Positions 7,378 to 14,993 of a stretch of DNA of 26,154 nucleotides are shown piece by piece. Position numbers and translations under genes: made by a program. The stretch is from the NCBI RefSeq assembly GCF_048270265.1, contig NZ_JBLWTD010000030.1, forward strand, positions 1-26,154, given 5' to 3'. Below the pieces are notes generated by a model that did not search any database, was not told the DNA's origin, and saw only the letters and a list, made by a program, of their open reading frames with translations. The first letter of the stretch is position 1; each line of letters starts with the position of its first letter. Source of the stretch: Maricaulis sp048270265. GTDB taxonomy: Bacteria; Pseudomonadota; Alphaproteobacteria; Caulobacterales; Maricaulaceae.

Positions 7378-10300
7378 ATGCAAAATCTTCTGACCCGTAT
7401 TCTTGGGCTGCTGTCGCAGTGGGCGGGCTTCCGATCCGCCCTCCTCGCTTTTCTCGAAGGGCCGGACGGGCGCGTGGTTTTCGATGATGCGGTGACGGCG
7501 AACCCGAAACGGGCGGCCGCATTGCTGGCAAGGCCGGCGCTCTCCTCCCGGCTTGTGGATGAAGCGGGGCTTGCCGACGCCGTCCTCGCCCACACGTCTG
7601 ACAAGGCACTGGTGCAGACGCTGCAGGGCCGGATGTCCGAAACCGGAAGCGCGGCGCCCGAGCTGGCGAGCCCCGGATTTGTCACCACGCTTGTGAACAG
7701 CCCGGGCTTCGTCGCCCAGCTCATGCGCCAGGCGGGCAATCCGGCGATGGTCGATGCCCTGCGTGCGCGCATGGAAGCAGACATGGCCTTCACCTGGCAG
7801 CTGGTGAGTGACCCCGTCCTGAAGAATTTGAGCGAGGCGAGCCGCTTCGACGCCATCGCGGCCGAGAGCCTGGCGCGGCCGGCTATGCGCGAGGCCGTCA
7901 AGGCCCGGCTGGCGAGCGACGCCGGCTACGCCCGTTCTGTGCTCACCCGCGAGCCATTGCTCGCACTGTCGGGTCATCCGATCTTCCTCGAGGTCGCCGC
8001 GAGCTGCATTGACGACCCGGTCATGCTCGATGCCATCGCACGGCGTGCCGAACATGACCCCGGCATCGCGCGGGAGATTGTGGGCCCCGCTGTCCTGCGC
8101 CACCTCGCCGACAGCGCCGGCTTCAACGCGTTTATCGCGGAACGCCTCGACCGCCCCGCGATGGTGAAAATGGTCGCCGACCGTCTGGCCGCCGACGCCT
8201 CATACCGCGCCGCGACGCTCGAACAGGGCGTGTATGACGCTGCCCGCGAGGACCGGCTATTCCTGGCGACGGTCGTGGACATGATCGGCACCGAGCCGGT
8301 CATTGACGCCATCCGGCAGGCCGCCAAAGTGGATCCGGCCTACGCCCGCGCCATCATTTCGCCGAAGGCCTTGGCGCTGATTTCGCGGGAGACGCTGTTC
8401 CTGAACGTCGCAGCCGGCGCGATTCGCGAACCGTCCATCATCGAGGCCGTGCGCCAGGCCGCGCAGGACGACGTGGATTATGCACGCTCGATCATGTCCG
8501 CCAGGGCGCTGGCGGCGATGTCCTCGGACCCTGCCTTCATCGAGCTGGCGGCCGGGCTCGTGCAGGAAGACCGCGTGGTCGATGCCATCCACACCACGCT
8601 TGACCTGGATGCCGACTACCGCGCGCGCATCATCGATCCGGGCATCCTGGAGCATATGCGCAATACCGCCGCCTTCCGGAAGCTGACGATCCAGGAGATC
8701 GGCAGCGACGAGCTGGTCAAGGCCATCCGGGCGGGGATCGAGAACGACGCCGACTTGCGCGCCCGGATCGTGTCCCGGACAACCCTCAAGGCGATGGCGG
8801 ACACCCCGGTCTTCGCCGAACTCGCCGCAGGACGGATCGCCGCCGATCCCATTGTCGACGCGATCCGCAAGCGCCTGCAGGAGAATCACCGCTACCGCGA
8901 CCGCGTGCTGGAGCCGGATATCCTGCGCGCCGCCACCGAGGGCGTGGGCCTCATCGCGCTGCTGTCCGATCGTCTCGAGGACGACCAGGTCATCACTCTC
9001 GTCCGCCAGGCGGTTGTCGAGCGGCCGGGTTTCCGGGACCGTCTGCTCGACGAGCCGGCCGCCGAGATCCTCGCGCACCATCGGGCTATCGAACGCCAGG
9101 CCGGCACGCTGGTCCGGCGGCCTGTCTTCCGGCAGGCGGTCTATGCCGCGCTGCTGGAGGATGCGAGCTATCGCCATGGCGTGCTGGACGAGGCTGTCCT
9201 GCGGGAATCCCGCGACACGATGGCCTTCGTTGCCGTTGCCGCCGGCTCAGTCCGGGCCACCGGGGTCCAGTCGGCGATCCGTCGTCTGATGACCAGCGAT
9301 CCGGCCTATGCGCGCGAGCTGCTGACCGAAGCCATCATCGAATCCGTCGCCGATGACAAGATGGTGCTCAAGCCGGCCGCACGCCGCATCGCCAGCGAAC
9401 CCCTGGTCGCGGCGGCAAAGCGGGCCCTGCACCATGACGACCGCTATGTCGCCCGCCTGCTGACCACGGAAGTGCTCAAGACCGTCGCCGACAAGGAGTC
9501 TTTCCTGAAGTCGGTCCCCAACCTGCTTCGTGTCGGGCGTTTCAGGGGCAGTGTGCAGGCAGCTCTGGGCGAGGAGCCGGCCCTTGCCGCGAAGCTGGCC
9601 GGCTCGCCGGCGATCCTGTCGAACCTGCTCGACCAGCCCTGGAAGGGGAAGGGCAAGCTGCTCGACTATACCGGGCGGGCCGCGCAGGTCTGGCGGTCGC
9701 TGGAGCAGCTGTATGGCAAGGAAAAGCTGGCGCAGATTGCCCGCGATGTGCCGCTGCCCGAACGCGGTTTCGGTCACGAGACCGACGTGCGCGACTACGT
9801 CCTGGACCGCTTGTGTGAGGGCGAGATCATGCAGCTGCCTCACGCCGAGATCCAGTTCATCGACCGCCGTTCACTCTGGACCCTGGTCAATGAAATCCTG
9901 ATCGATGAGGAATACTACTTCCACAGCGACAAGACCGACCCGGTGATCATCGATTGCGGCGCCAATTTCGGCATGTCGACGACCTATTGGAAATTGCTCT
10001 ATCCGGACGCGCACATCACCGCCTTCGAGCCGATCGAGGCCTATGCCGATCTGGTCCGGGCCAATGTCCGGCGCAATAATTTCCGCGATGTCGCCGTCCA
10101 CACCGCGGCCCTCTCAAACCATGGCGGGCAGGAAACCTTCTTCGTTTCCGAGGACCATTCCATGGCCGGCTCGCTGACCGAGCGGCGCACCGCTTTCGGC
10201 GACACAATTCACGAAATCACGGTCGATACCGTGCGGCTCAGCGAATACATCACCGGACCGGTCGACTATCTCAAACTCGATATCGAAGGCGCCGAGCCCA

Positions 10301-10560
10301 TGGTGCTGGCCGAAATCGAGGACAAGCTGAAATGGGTCGATCAGCTGACCATGGAATGGCATATCGACCCGGACAAGACCGCGGACGGGCTTTCCGAGGC
10401 GCTCAGCCTTCTTGAGCGGGCCGGGTTCGCCTACGGGGTTTCGAAGTCATACAACTACCTCCGGGCGACCTCCCACCGGCCGATTTCCCACATCGCAGGG
10501 GTCGGAACTTTCAATGTGTGGGCGATCAAACGCGAAAGCCTGGAACGCCTCCGGGGATAG
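7378..10560 (+). CDS. 46-residue-repeat protein fused to a C-terminal FkbM-family methyltransferase
   Basis: The protein has 1060 residues. Residues 31-720 are fifteen consecutive 46-residue units with no insertion or deletion, plus a partial sixteenth to about 753. Units are diverged but share a pattern: (V/I)xDAIR at positions 2-7, Asp 13, Tyr 16 with Arg 17/18, Leu 26, Phe 35, Ala-Ala 39-40, and Pro/Asp at 46. This suggests a pair of helices per unit and an elongated solenoid. After a linker (753-845) comes an FkbM methyltransferase domain: AdoMet motif DCGANFGMS from Asp859, TAFEP, and LKLDIEGAEPMVL near 965. FkbM proteins O-methylate sugars and small molecules. No signal peptide is seen, so it is probably cytoplasmic. 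ATG 7378 is the first ATG in frame; GTG 7333 is an alternative, and neither has a strong ribosome site. The repeat part matches no family I can name; the methyltransferase assignment is firm. Confidence 0.88.
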   Translation: MQNLLTRILGLLSQWAGFRSALLAFLEGPDGRVVFDDAVTANPKRAAALLARPALSSRLVDEAGLADAVLAHTSDKALVQTLQGRMSETGSAAPELASPGFVTTLVNSPGFVAQLMRQAGNPAMVDALRARMEADMAFTWQLVSDPVLKNLSEASRFDAIAAESLARPAMREAVKARLASDAGYARSVLTREPLLALSGHPIFLEVAASCIDDPVMLDAIARRAEHDPGIAREIVGPAVLRHLADSAGFNAFIAERLDRPAMVKMVADRLAADASYRAATLEQGVYDAAREDRLFLATVVDMIGTEPVIDAIRQAAKVDPAYARAIISPKALALISRETLFLNVAAGAIREPSIIEAVRQAAQDDVDYARSIMSARALAAMSSDPAFIELAAGLVQEDRVVDAIHTTLDLDADYRARIIDPGILEHMRNTAAFRKLTIQEIGSDELVKAIRAGIENDADLRARIVSRTTLKAMADTPVFAELAAGRIAADPIVDAIRKRLQENHRYRDRVLEPDILRAATEGVGLIALLSDRLEDDQVITLVRQAVVERPGFRDRLLDEPAAEILAHHRAIERQAGTLVRRPVFRQAVYAALLEDASYRHGVLDEAVLRESRDTMAFVAVAAGSVRATGVQSAIRRLMTSDPAYARELLTEAIIESVADDKMVLKPAARRIASEPLVAAAKRALHHDDRYVARLLTTEVLKTVADKESFLKSVPNLLRVGRFRGSVQAALGEEPALAAKLAGSPAILSNLLDQPWKGKGKLLDYTGRAAQVWRSLEQLYGKEKLAQIARDVPLPERGFGHETDVRDYVLDRLCEGEIMQLPHAEIQFIDRRSLWTLVNEILIDEEYYFHSDKTDPVIIDCGANFGMSTTYWKLLYPDAHITAFEPIEAYADLVRANVRRNNFRDVAVHTAALSNHGGQETFFVSEDHSMAGSLTERRTAFGDTIHEITVDTVRLSEYITGPVDYLKLDIEGAEPMVLAEIEDKLKWVDQLTMEWHIDPDKTADGLSEALSLLERAGFAYGVSKSYNYLRATSHRPISHIAGVGTFNVWAIKRESLERLRG
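7468..9636 (+). repeat. coding tandem array of 138-bp (46-residue) degenerate units
   Basis: Units start at 7468 and recur every 138 bases; I checked codon-level starts at 7744, 8020, 8434, 8572, 9124 and 9400. Fifteen full units run to 9537, and a partial one continues to about 9636. The register is kept perfectly, but the DNA of neighbouring units is strongly diverged. This indicates an old array under structural selection rather than a recent slippage expansion. Confidence 0.85.
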
Positions 10561-10588
10561 CGCCTGCGCTGTATTCGACTGCGCAAAT

Positions 10589-10614
10589 CCCGAGAATGGG
10601 CGTTCCCAATCGGG
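10589..10614 (+). terminator. nested hairpin after the repeat-FkbM gene
   Basis: CCCGA (10589-10593) pairs with TCGGG (10610-10614), and inside it TGGG (10597-10600) pairs with CCCA (10605-10608) around a 4-base loop. It lies about 30 bases after the stop codon. It is followed by CAAAAATTGTT rather than a T-run on the coding strand, so it is a plausible but not classic terminator. Confidence 0.35.
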
Positions 10615-10639
10615 CAAAAATTGTTACAAGCAGTGGCAT

Positions 10640-10688
10640 CGATCAACTAGCTGATCGGTCTTGAGCGCGGGTTGGCTCAAGTTTGTTT
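10640..10688 (+). promoter_or_regulatory. tandem hairpins in the leader of the SIS gene, second one terminator-like
   Basis: Two perfect inverted repeats lie side by side: CGATCA/TGATCG (10640-10657) and CTTGAGC/GCTCAAG (10660-10681). The second is followed at once by TTTGTTT (10682-10688) and then, after two bases, by the GGGAG ribosome site of the SIS gene. The arrangement would suit an attenuator or a structure that controls access to the ribosome site. It could equally be a simple terminator for the upstream gene, with a promoter hidden downstream. Confidence 0.4.
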
Positions 10689-10701
10689 CCGGGAGTTTGA
10701 G

Positions 10702-11271
10702 ATGTCCGACGTGAACCATGCCTGGCTTGGTGAGTATTTCAACAAGTACCAAGGCTTGATGTTCGATGAGCAAGTCTACGACAAGTTGCTGGAATTTCAC
10801 AAACTCTGCTTGAGCGTCCGCGAGCGCGGCGGCAAGTTGATGTTTGCCGGCAATGGTGCCAGCGCCTCGATTTCATCGCACGGCGCCGTCGACTTCACCA
10901 AACAGGGTCGCGTCCGGGCTGTCGATTTCAACGAACCCAATCTGATCACCTGTTTCTCGAACGATTTCGGCTATGAAAACTGGATCGCCAAGGCGGTCGA
11001 GTTCTACAGCGACCCCAAGGACGTGCTGGTTCTGATTTCCGTCAGCGGAAAATCCCCGAACGCCGTCAAGGCCGCCGAATACGCCAAGTCGAAGGGCATT
11101 CCCGTCGTCGCATTCACCGGTTCCGGCGCGGACAATCCGCTGCGTGGCATGGCCGACATCGACTTCTGGGTCGAGAGCCGCGCCTACAATATCGTGGAGT
11201 GTATTCACATGGGCTGGCTCATGGCCGTCGTGGACATGCTGGTGGGCCGGGCCGAATATCCTGTGACCTGA
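10702..11271 (+). CDS. SIS-domain phosphosugar isomerase, GmhA-like
   Basis: This 189-residue single-domain SIS protein resembles sedoheptulose-7-phosphate isomerase (GmhA), which makes the heptose precursor of LPS or capsule. GNGASAS (50-56), His60, Asp64 and Thr66 align with the GmhA active-site loop, and SVSGKSPN is the second phosphate-binding loop. Compared with E. coli GmhA as I remember it, the Glu at position 65 becomes Asp64. The C-terminal Gln and His metal ligands fall on Val and Leu in the NIVECIHMGWLM segment. ATG 10702 is preferred because GGGAG lies 6 bases upstream; an in-frame upstream start at 10672 has no ribosome site. No heptose kinase, GmhB or epimerase gene is in the window, so a different keto-sugar phosphate substrate is possible. 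The 5' part is unusually A+T-rich (26 G+C of 60 at 10741-10800). Confidence 0.8.
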   Translation: MSDVNHAWLGEYFNKYQGLMFDEQVYDKLLEFHKLCLSVRERGGKLMFAGNGASASISSHGAVDFTKQGRVRAVDFNEPNLITCFSNDFGYENWIAKAVEFYSDPKDVLVLISVSGKSPNAVKAAEYAKSKGIPVVAFTGSGADNPLRGMADIDFWVESRAYNIVECIHMGWLMAVVDMLVGRAEYPVT

Positions 11272-11326
11272 TACAACTCTAAACCCGTCATCGTATCTGT
11301 GATGCCGGGCGATTGAGGGGGGCGAC

Positions 11327-12208
11327 TTGTTATCCTGGAGTTCGGATATTTCGCATCTGGAGCGGCTCGTGAGCTATCTCCGTGTGCGGCGCGCGCGAGC
11401 GCGCTATTTCGAGACGCTGCGTCTCGATCTCAGCAAGGGTTTCCCCTTTACGTCACGCGACCCGGGATATCAGGGCCGCATCGCCAGCCTGTGGAACAAG
11501 CACAAGGGCAAGCGCGGCTTTGTGATCGGCAATGGTCCGAGCCTTGGGCAGATGGATCTGTCCAAACTCAAGGATGAGGTCACGATCGGCTCCAACGGGA
11601 TTTTCCTGAAGTTCGAGGAAATGGGTTTTCACACGACCTATTTCACGATGGAGGATATCCAGCAGGTTGAAGACCGGCGCCATCAGCTCTCGAAGGTGAA
11701 GGGGCCGACCAAGATCTACGGCCTGCACAACTCCTATGCGATCAAGGATGTCGATGAGGACACGCTGTTTGCGAATGTCGCGGTCGACAGCTACCCGACG
11801 AAGAATCGCTGGCGTGATCATTATCCGGGATTCTCCACGGACTTTGCCAATATCGTCTATCTCGGTTCGACGATCACCTACATCAATCTCCAGCTTGCCT
11901 TCTTCCTCGGGCTGAACCCGGTCTACATCATCGGGTGTGACCACAGCTACGGCCCGCTGGCGAAGGCCTATCCGCCGGGCAAGATCCGGATTACTCCCGA
12001 AGTCTATGAAATGCTGAAGGAAGCGCACTTCATCGACAATTATCACAAGATCGGTGGCACATTCGGCATCCCCTATGTGTCCTACCAGGAAGAGGCGTAT
12101 CAGCGCGCGCTTGATGTGTTCCGCGAGTCCGGCCGTGAAGTGTTCAATGCCGGCGAGAATTCGAAGCTCGACATCTTCCCGCGCGTGAAATTTGATTCCC
12201 TGTTCTAG
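11327..12208 (+). CDS. DUF115 / MptE-like putative glycan-modification protein
   Basis: This 293-residue protein carries the signature of the DUF115/MptE-like superfamily: GFVIGNGPSL (Gly68-Leu73 core) followed by SKLKDEVTIGSNGIFL. Further on are YLGSTITYINLQLAFFLG and YIIGCDHSYG (Cys204-Asp205-His206). The family includes archaeal MptE pterin diphosphokinases, but in bacterial glycan loci it is linked to Maf-type flagellin glycosylation factors and GT42-like sialyltransferases. In this setting a glycosyltransferase-like role is the better guess. No ATG starts the frame. TTG 11327 is chosen because a purine tract GAGGGGGG ends 4 bases before it; GTG 11369 with a GGAG upstream is the alternative. 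It lies 55 bases after the SIS gene and 18 before the next glycosyltransferase, so the three are probably co-transcribed. Substrate unknown. Confidence 0.72.
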   Translation: MLSWSSDISHLERLVSYLRVRRARARYFETLRLDLSKGFPFTSRDPGYQGRIASLWNKHKGKRGFVIGNGPSLGQMDLSKLKDEVTIGSNGIFLKFEEMGFHTTYFTMEDIQQVEDRRHQLSKVKGPTKIYGLHNSYAIKDVDEDTLFANVAVDSYPTKNRWRDHYPGFSTDFANIVYLGSTITYINLQLAFFLGLNPVYIIGCDHSYGPLAKAYPPGKIRITPEVYEMLKEAHFIDNYHKIGGTFGIPYVSYQEEAYQRALDVFRESGREVFNAGENSKLDIFPRVKFDSLF

Positions 12209-12226
12209 AATTCAAAGCGAGTTCCG

Positions 12227-13516
12227 ATGCGAATCGTCCACCTGACCTACACTCTCCGCGGCGGCGCCGGCACGGCCCTGCGACGCCATCATGAGGCGCT
12301 GCGCGAAAAGGGCATCGATTCCCAGGTCGTGGTCGGCGAAGCGGTGAAGGGGGACTCGCCCTATATCCATTGCCTCAAGGACCTGGTCGAGGTTCCCGAG
12401 GCCAAGGCCCGCGCATTTGAGGCCCTGGCCCGCCGGCACCAGAAGCGCGACGGTACCGGCGACCTCTGGGCCAGCCCGGAGAGTTTCGGGCTCAAGGATA
12501 CCGAGCTCGTGCGTTCGGCCGACATTTTCGAGGTGCGTCAGCTGCATGCCGGCGGTCACCGCCCGTTCTTCAATTTCCGCGCCTTGCGGGCCATCGCCCG
12601 CGAGAAGCCCGTGATCTGGCGCCTGTCGGACATGTGGGCCTTCACCGGCTATTGTGCCTATTCGCTCGATTGCGAGCGCTGGCGCGAGGGCTGCGGCCCC
12701 TGTCCCCAGCTCACGACCGAGCCCGGCAAGGCCGAATTGCGGCGCCCGGACCGGGACAATTCCGCCATCATGTGGAATGCCCGGCGCAAGGCCTTCAAGG
12801 GCGTGCCCTTCAATATGGTCTTCCCGTCCGAATGGCTGCTGGAACAGGCGCGCGTCAGCCTGCTCAAGGACGCTGCGTCCTTCACCCATATTCCCGTCGG
12901 TGTGGATCCGAGCGTCTTCCGGCCCGCCGCACGACAGGCGAACCGGGCGCGGCTTGGCATCTCCAAGACGAATTTCGTGATCTCCGCCGTGCTTTCAAAC
13001 TCGAAGAACTACCGCAAGGCCTTCGACCTGTTCGCCGATGTGGTGGGACGGCTGCGCGAGCGCCAGCGCACGACGCTGGTCATCGTTGGCAATGTCGGTG
13101 ATCTCGAGGGACATCCGGCCTTTGAGGGGCTGCAGATTGTCAGCCCCGGTTTTGTCGGCGACGAGGCCGAGCAGGCGGGCATTTTGTCGACGGGCGACGT
13201 CTTCCTCTTCCCGTCACGTTGTGACAATTCGGCCCAGGTCCTGCTTGAAGCCGGCGCCTGTGCCCTGCCGACCGTGTGTTTCGACGTCGGCGGCAATGCG
13301 GAATACGTCAAGGAAGGCGAGACCGGCCGGGTGATCGAGCCCTTCGACATGGTGGCCATGTCAGCTGCGGTGCAGGCCTATCGCGACGACCCGGTCCTGG
13401 CGAAAGCGCACGGCAAGGCCGCGCGCCGGTTCATGGATCAGGAGTGCTCGGTCAAGCTGCAGCGCCAGCGTTTCCAGAAGCTGTACGCGAGCGTGCTCGC
13501 GAACGCGGGGAAGTAG
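12227..13516 (+). CDS. glycosyltransferase family 4 (WcaC-like)
   Basis: This 429-residue GT-B retaining glycosyltransferase adds a sugar to a growing glycan at the cytoplasmic face of the membrane. The N-terminal Rossmann domain opens with RIVHLTYTLRGGAGTALRRH. A middle segment DMWAFTGYC...CERWREGCGPCP holds four cysteines (143, 149, 156, 159), a pattern also found in WcaC of colanic acid synthesis and probably binding metal. The C-terminal domain contains FPSRCDNSAQVLLEAG and CFDVGGNAEYV, the GT4 nucleotide-sugar site (Glu341 in the first half). The start ATG 12227 has only a weak AGCGAG upstream, and the gene follows the DUF115 gene by 18 bases. Its last 65 bases overlap the end of the opposing glycosyltransferase gene. 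Donor and linkage cannot be read from sequence. Confidence 0.9.
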   Translation: MRIVHLTYTLRGGAGTALRRHHEALREKGIDSQVVVGEAVKGDSPYIHCLKDLVEVPEAKARAFEALARRHQKRDGTGDLWASPESFGLKDTELVRSADIFEVRQLHAGGHRPFFNFRALRAIAREKPVIWRLSDMWAFTGYCAYSLDCERWREGCGPCPQLTTEPGKAELRRPDRDNSAIMWNARRKAFKGVPFNMVFPSEWLLEQARVSLLKDAASFTHIPVGVDPSVFRPAARQANRARLGISKTNFVISAVLSNSKNYRKAFDLFADVVGRLRERQRTTLVIVGNVGDLEGHPAFEGLQIVSPGFVGDEAEQAGILSTGDVFLFPSRCDNSAQVLLEAGACALPTVCFDVGGNAEYVKEGETGRVIEPFDMVAMSAAVQAYRDDPVLAKAHGKAARRFMDQECSVKLQRQRFQKLYASVLANAGK

Positions 13517-14945
13517 CCTCCGGCGTCGCCGACAGGTCACTCAGAGCCTCCGTTCCGGATTCGTCCGGCATCAATCCCGACTCTGCCAGGCAGTGCTTCA
13601 GCGTGGCAATGAAGGCCTCGTCTGACAGGCGGCGCTTGAAGTATTCCTGCGCCCGTTCGGCATACTCGTCATAATTCTGATCGAGTTCGTCGAAGGCCGC
13701 CACGAATGAATCGTAATTGTTCGGCTCATAGGTCAGACCCACGCGATTGGCTTCGGTCCGGAAGCCGCAGACGCCGTAGGACGGGAAGATCACCGGCTTG
13801 CCGAAGGACATGACCTGGCGCCAGACGCCACTGGTCCGGGCGTGGTCACGGTAGGCGAGCGGGATATAGTGGGCATCCCGGAACAGGCGGTCGATGAATT
13901 TCTGGGAGCCGCAATAGGTGCTGAATTCCAGCAGGCGGTCATCCTCGATCAGTTTTTCGCGGGCCCGGACCTCGCGCCAGTTCAGGACCTGATAGCCCGG
14001 CTTGATGCGCCCGAGGCGGACCAGGATGAGGTCCGGCCGGTCGGCCACGAGCCGGAGCAGGAAATCGAAGCCCTTGCGCACTTCGAGATCGCCGAACAGC
14101 AGGACGACTTTCTTGCCCTTGTGGCGGCCCTTCCATTGCTGGTAGCGGCCGGCAAGGCGCTTGTAGAGCGTGGTCTCTTCCTCGGTGAGAACTTCCTCCG
14201 GCTCGTAATGCCCAACCTCTTCGATCAGGTGGACCCGGCCGGTCTCGGTATGCCGCTGGGCATAGACATCGTCGGACGCCAGGATGCCGTCAAGATAGCC
14301 CGGCTCGACCAGCAGGTGTTCATAGATGACACCGCGCAGCCAGTGACGGCGGTCGTTGAGCTGCTTGAAGCGGCGCTCGCCGAGCGTGCGGCGGTACAGG
14401 TAGTCATAGCGGATGAAGACGCCGTAGGTATTGCCGATGAATTTCGGTTTCCCGGCCTGGCCCTGGGCGAGGAAAGTCTCGAGCATCGCATCGCCATCCA
14501 TGAAGAAGGTCGCCGCGATATTCTCGTTCTTCTGGTACTCGACGATCATCTCGAGTTCTGATGCGGCGGCGGGCATCTGCTTGCGCAGGCTGACGACACG
14601 CACATTCTCGAGGTCGCGAATGCCCTTCATGCTTGGAGAGGTGAAGTCCTTCCAGGTCGCCTGGGTCGCGTCATGGAGCAGCCATTGCAGCGAGGTCGCA
14701 TCCTGTTCGCCGCAATAGACGACATGGACCTCGAAGCCGAGCTTGTGCAGCGCATCGGCGAAGCGCGCGGCATAGAGGTGCCGGTGTCCGCCCAGATGGC
14801 TGGAATAGATCATGATGCGACGAGATGTGGGCGCGCTCGGGGCACTCTCGCTCACGCGGCCGTATTTGACCCGCAGCCCGAACGCAACGACCTTCGATAT
14901 CAGGTCGTTGACCACATTCACATTCTCAAGATTCATACCGCTCAC
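13452..14945 (-). CDS. glycosyltransferase (GT-B fold)
   Basis: This 497-residue protein has a GT-B layout. The first Rossmann domain begins RIMIYSSHLGGHRHLYAARF after about 40 variable residues. The second contains VVLLFGDLEVRKGFDFLL and, further on, SGVWRQVMSFGKPVIFPSYG. Together they mark a GT4-like transferase, though the usual E-x7-E motif is not clean. GTG 14945 is chosen because GGGGGAA lies about 8 bases upstream; ATG 14936 is in frame nearby but badly spaced. It is the third gene of the minus-strand gmd-fcl unit, 48 bases after fcl, so fucosyl transfer is an attractive but unproven role. The C-terminal 25 residues are low-complexity (Ser, Arg, Ala, Thr). Most of them are encoded in the 65-base overlap with the convergent gene, as if the original stop codon had been lost. 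Confidence 0.82.
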   Translation of the reverse strand: MSGMNLENVNVVNDLISKVVAFGLRVKYGRVSESAPSAPTSRRIMIYSSHLGGHRHLYAARFADALHKLGFEVHVVYCGEQDATSLQWLLHDATQATWKDFTSPSMKGIRDLENVRVVSLRKQMPAAASELEMIVEYQKNENIAATFFMDGDAMLETFLAQGQAGKPKFIGNTYGVFIRYDYLYRRTLGERRFKQLNDRRHWLRGVIYEHLLVEPGYLDGILASDDVYAQRHTETGRVHLIEEVGHYEPEEVLTEEETTLYKRLAGRYQQWKGRHKGKKVVLLFGDLEVRKGFDFLLRLVADRPDLILVRLGRIKPGYQVLNWREVRAREKLIEDDRLLEFSTYCGSQKFIDRLFRDAHYIPLAYRDHARTSGVWRQVMSFGKPVIFPSYGVCGFRTEANRVGLTYEPNNYDSFVAAFDELDQNYDEYAERAQEYFKRRLSDEAFIATLKHCLAESGLMPDESGTEALSDLSATPEATSPRSRARSRTASGNAGAAA

Positions 14946-14993
14946 GACCAGATTTCCCCCGATACCGCCCCATACTACACATCCAGCCGAGGG

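Noticed and set aside
7468..9636. CRISPR array or DNA satellite as an explanation of the 138-base periodicity
   Set aside because: The period is preserved only at protein level and in one reading frame. DNA units are strongly diverged and there are no spacers.
10702..11271. Naming the SIS gene gmhA
   Set aside because: Metal-site positions differ and heptose partner genes are absent, so the symbol would claim too much.
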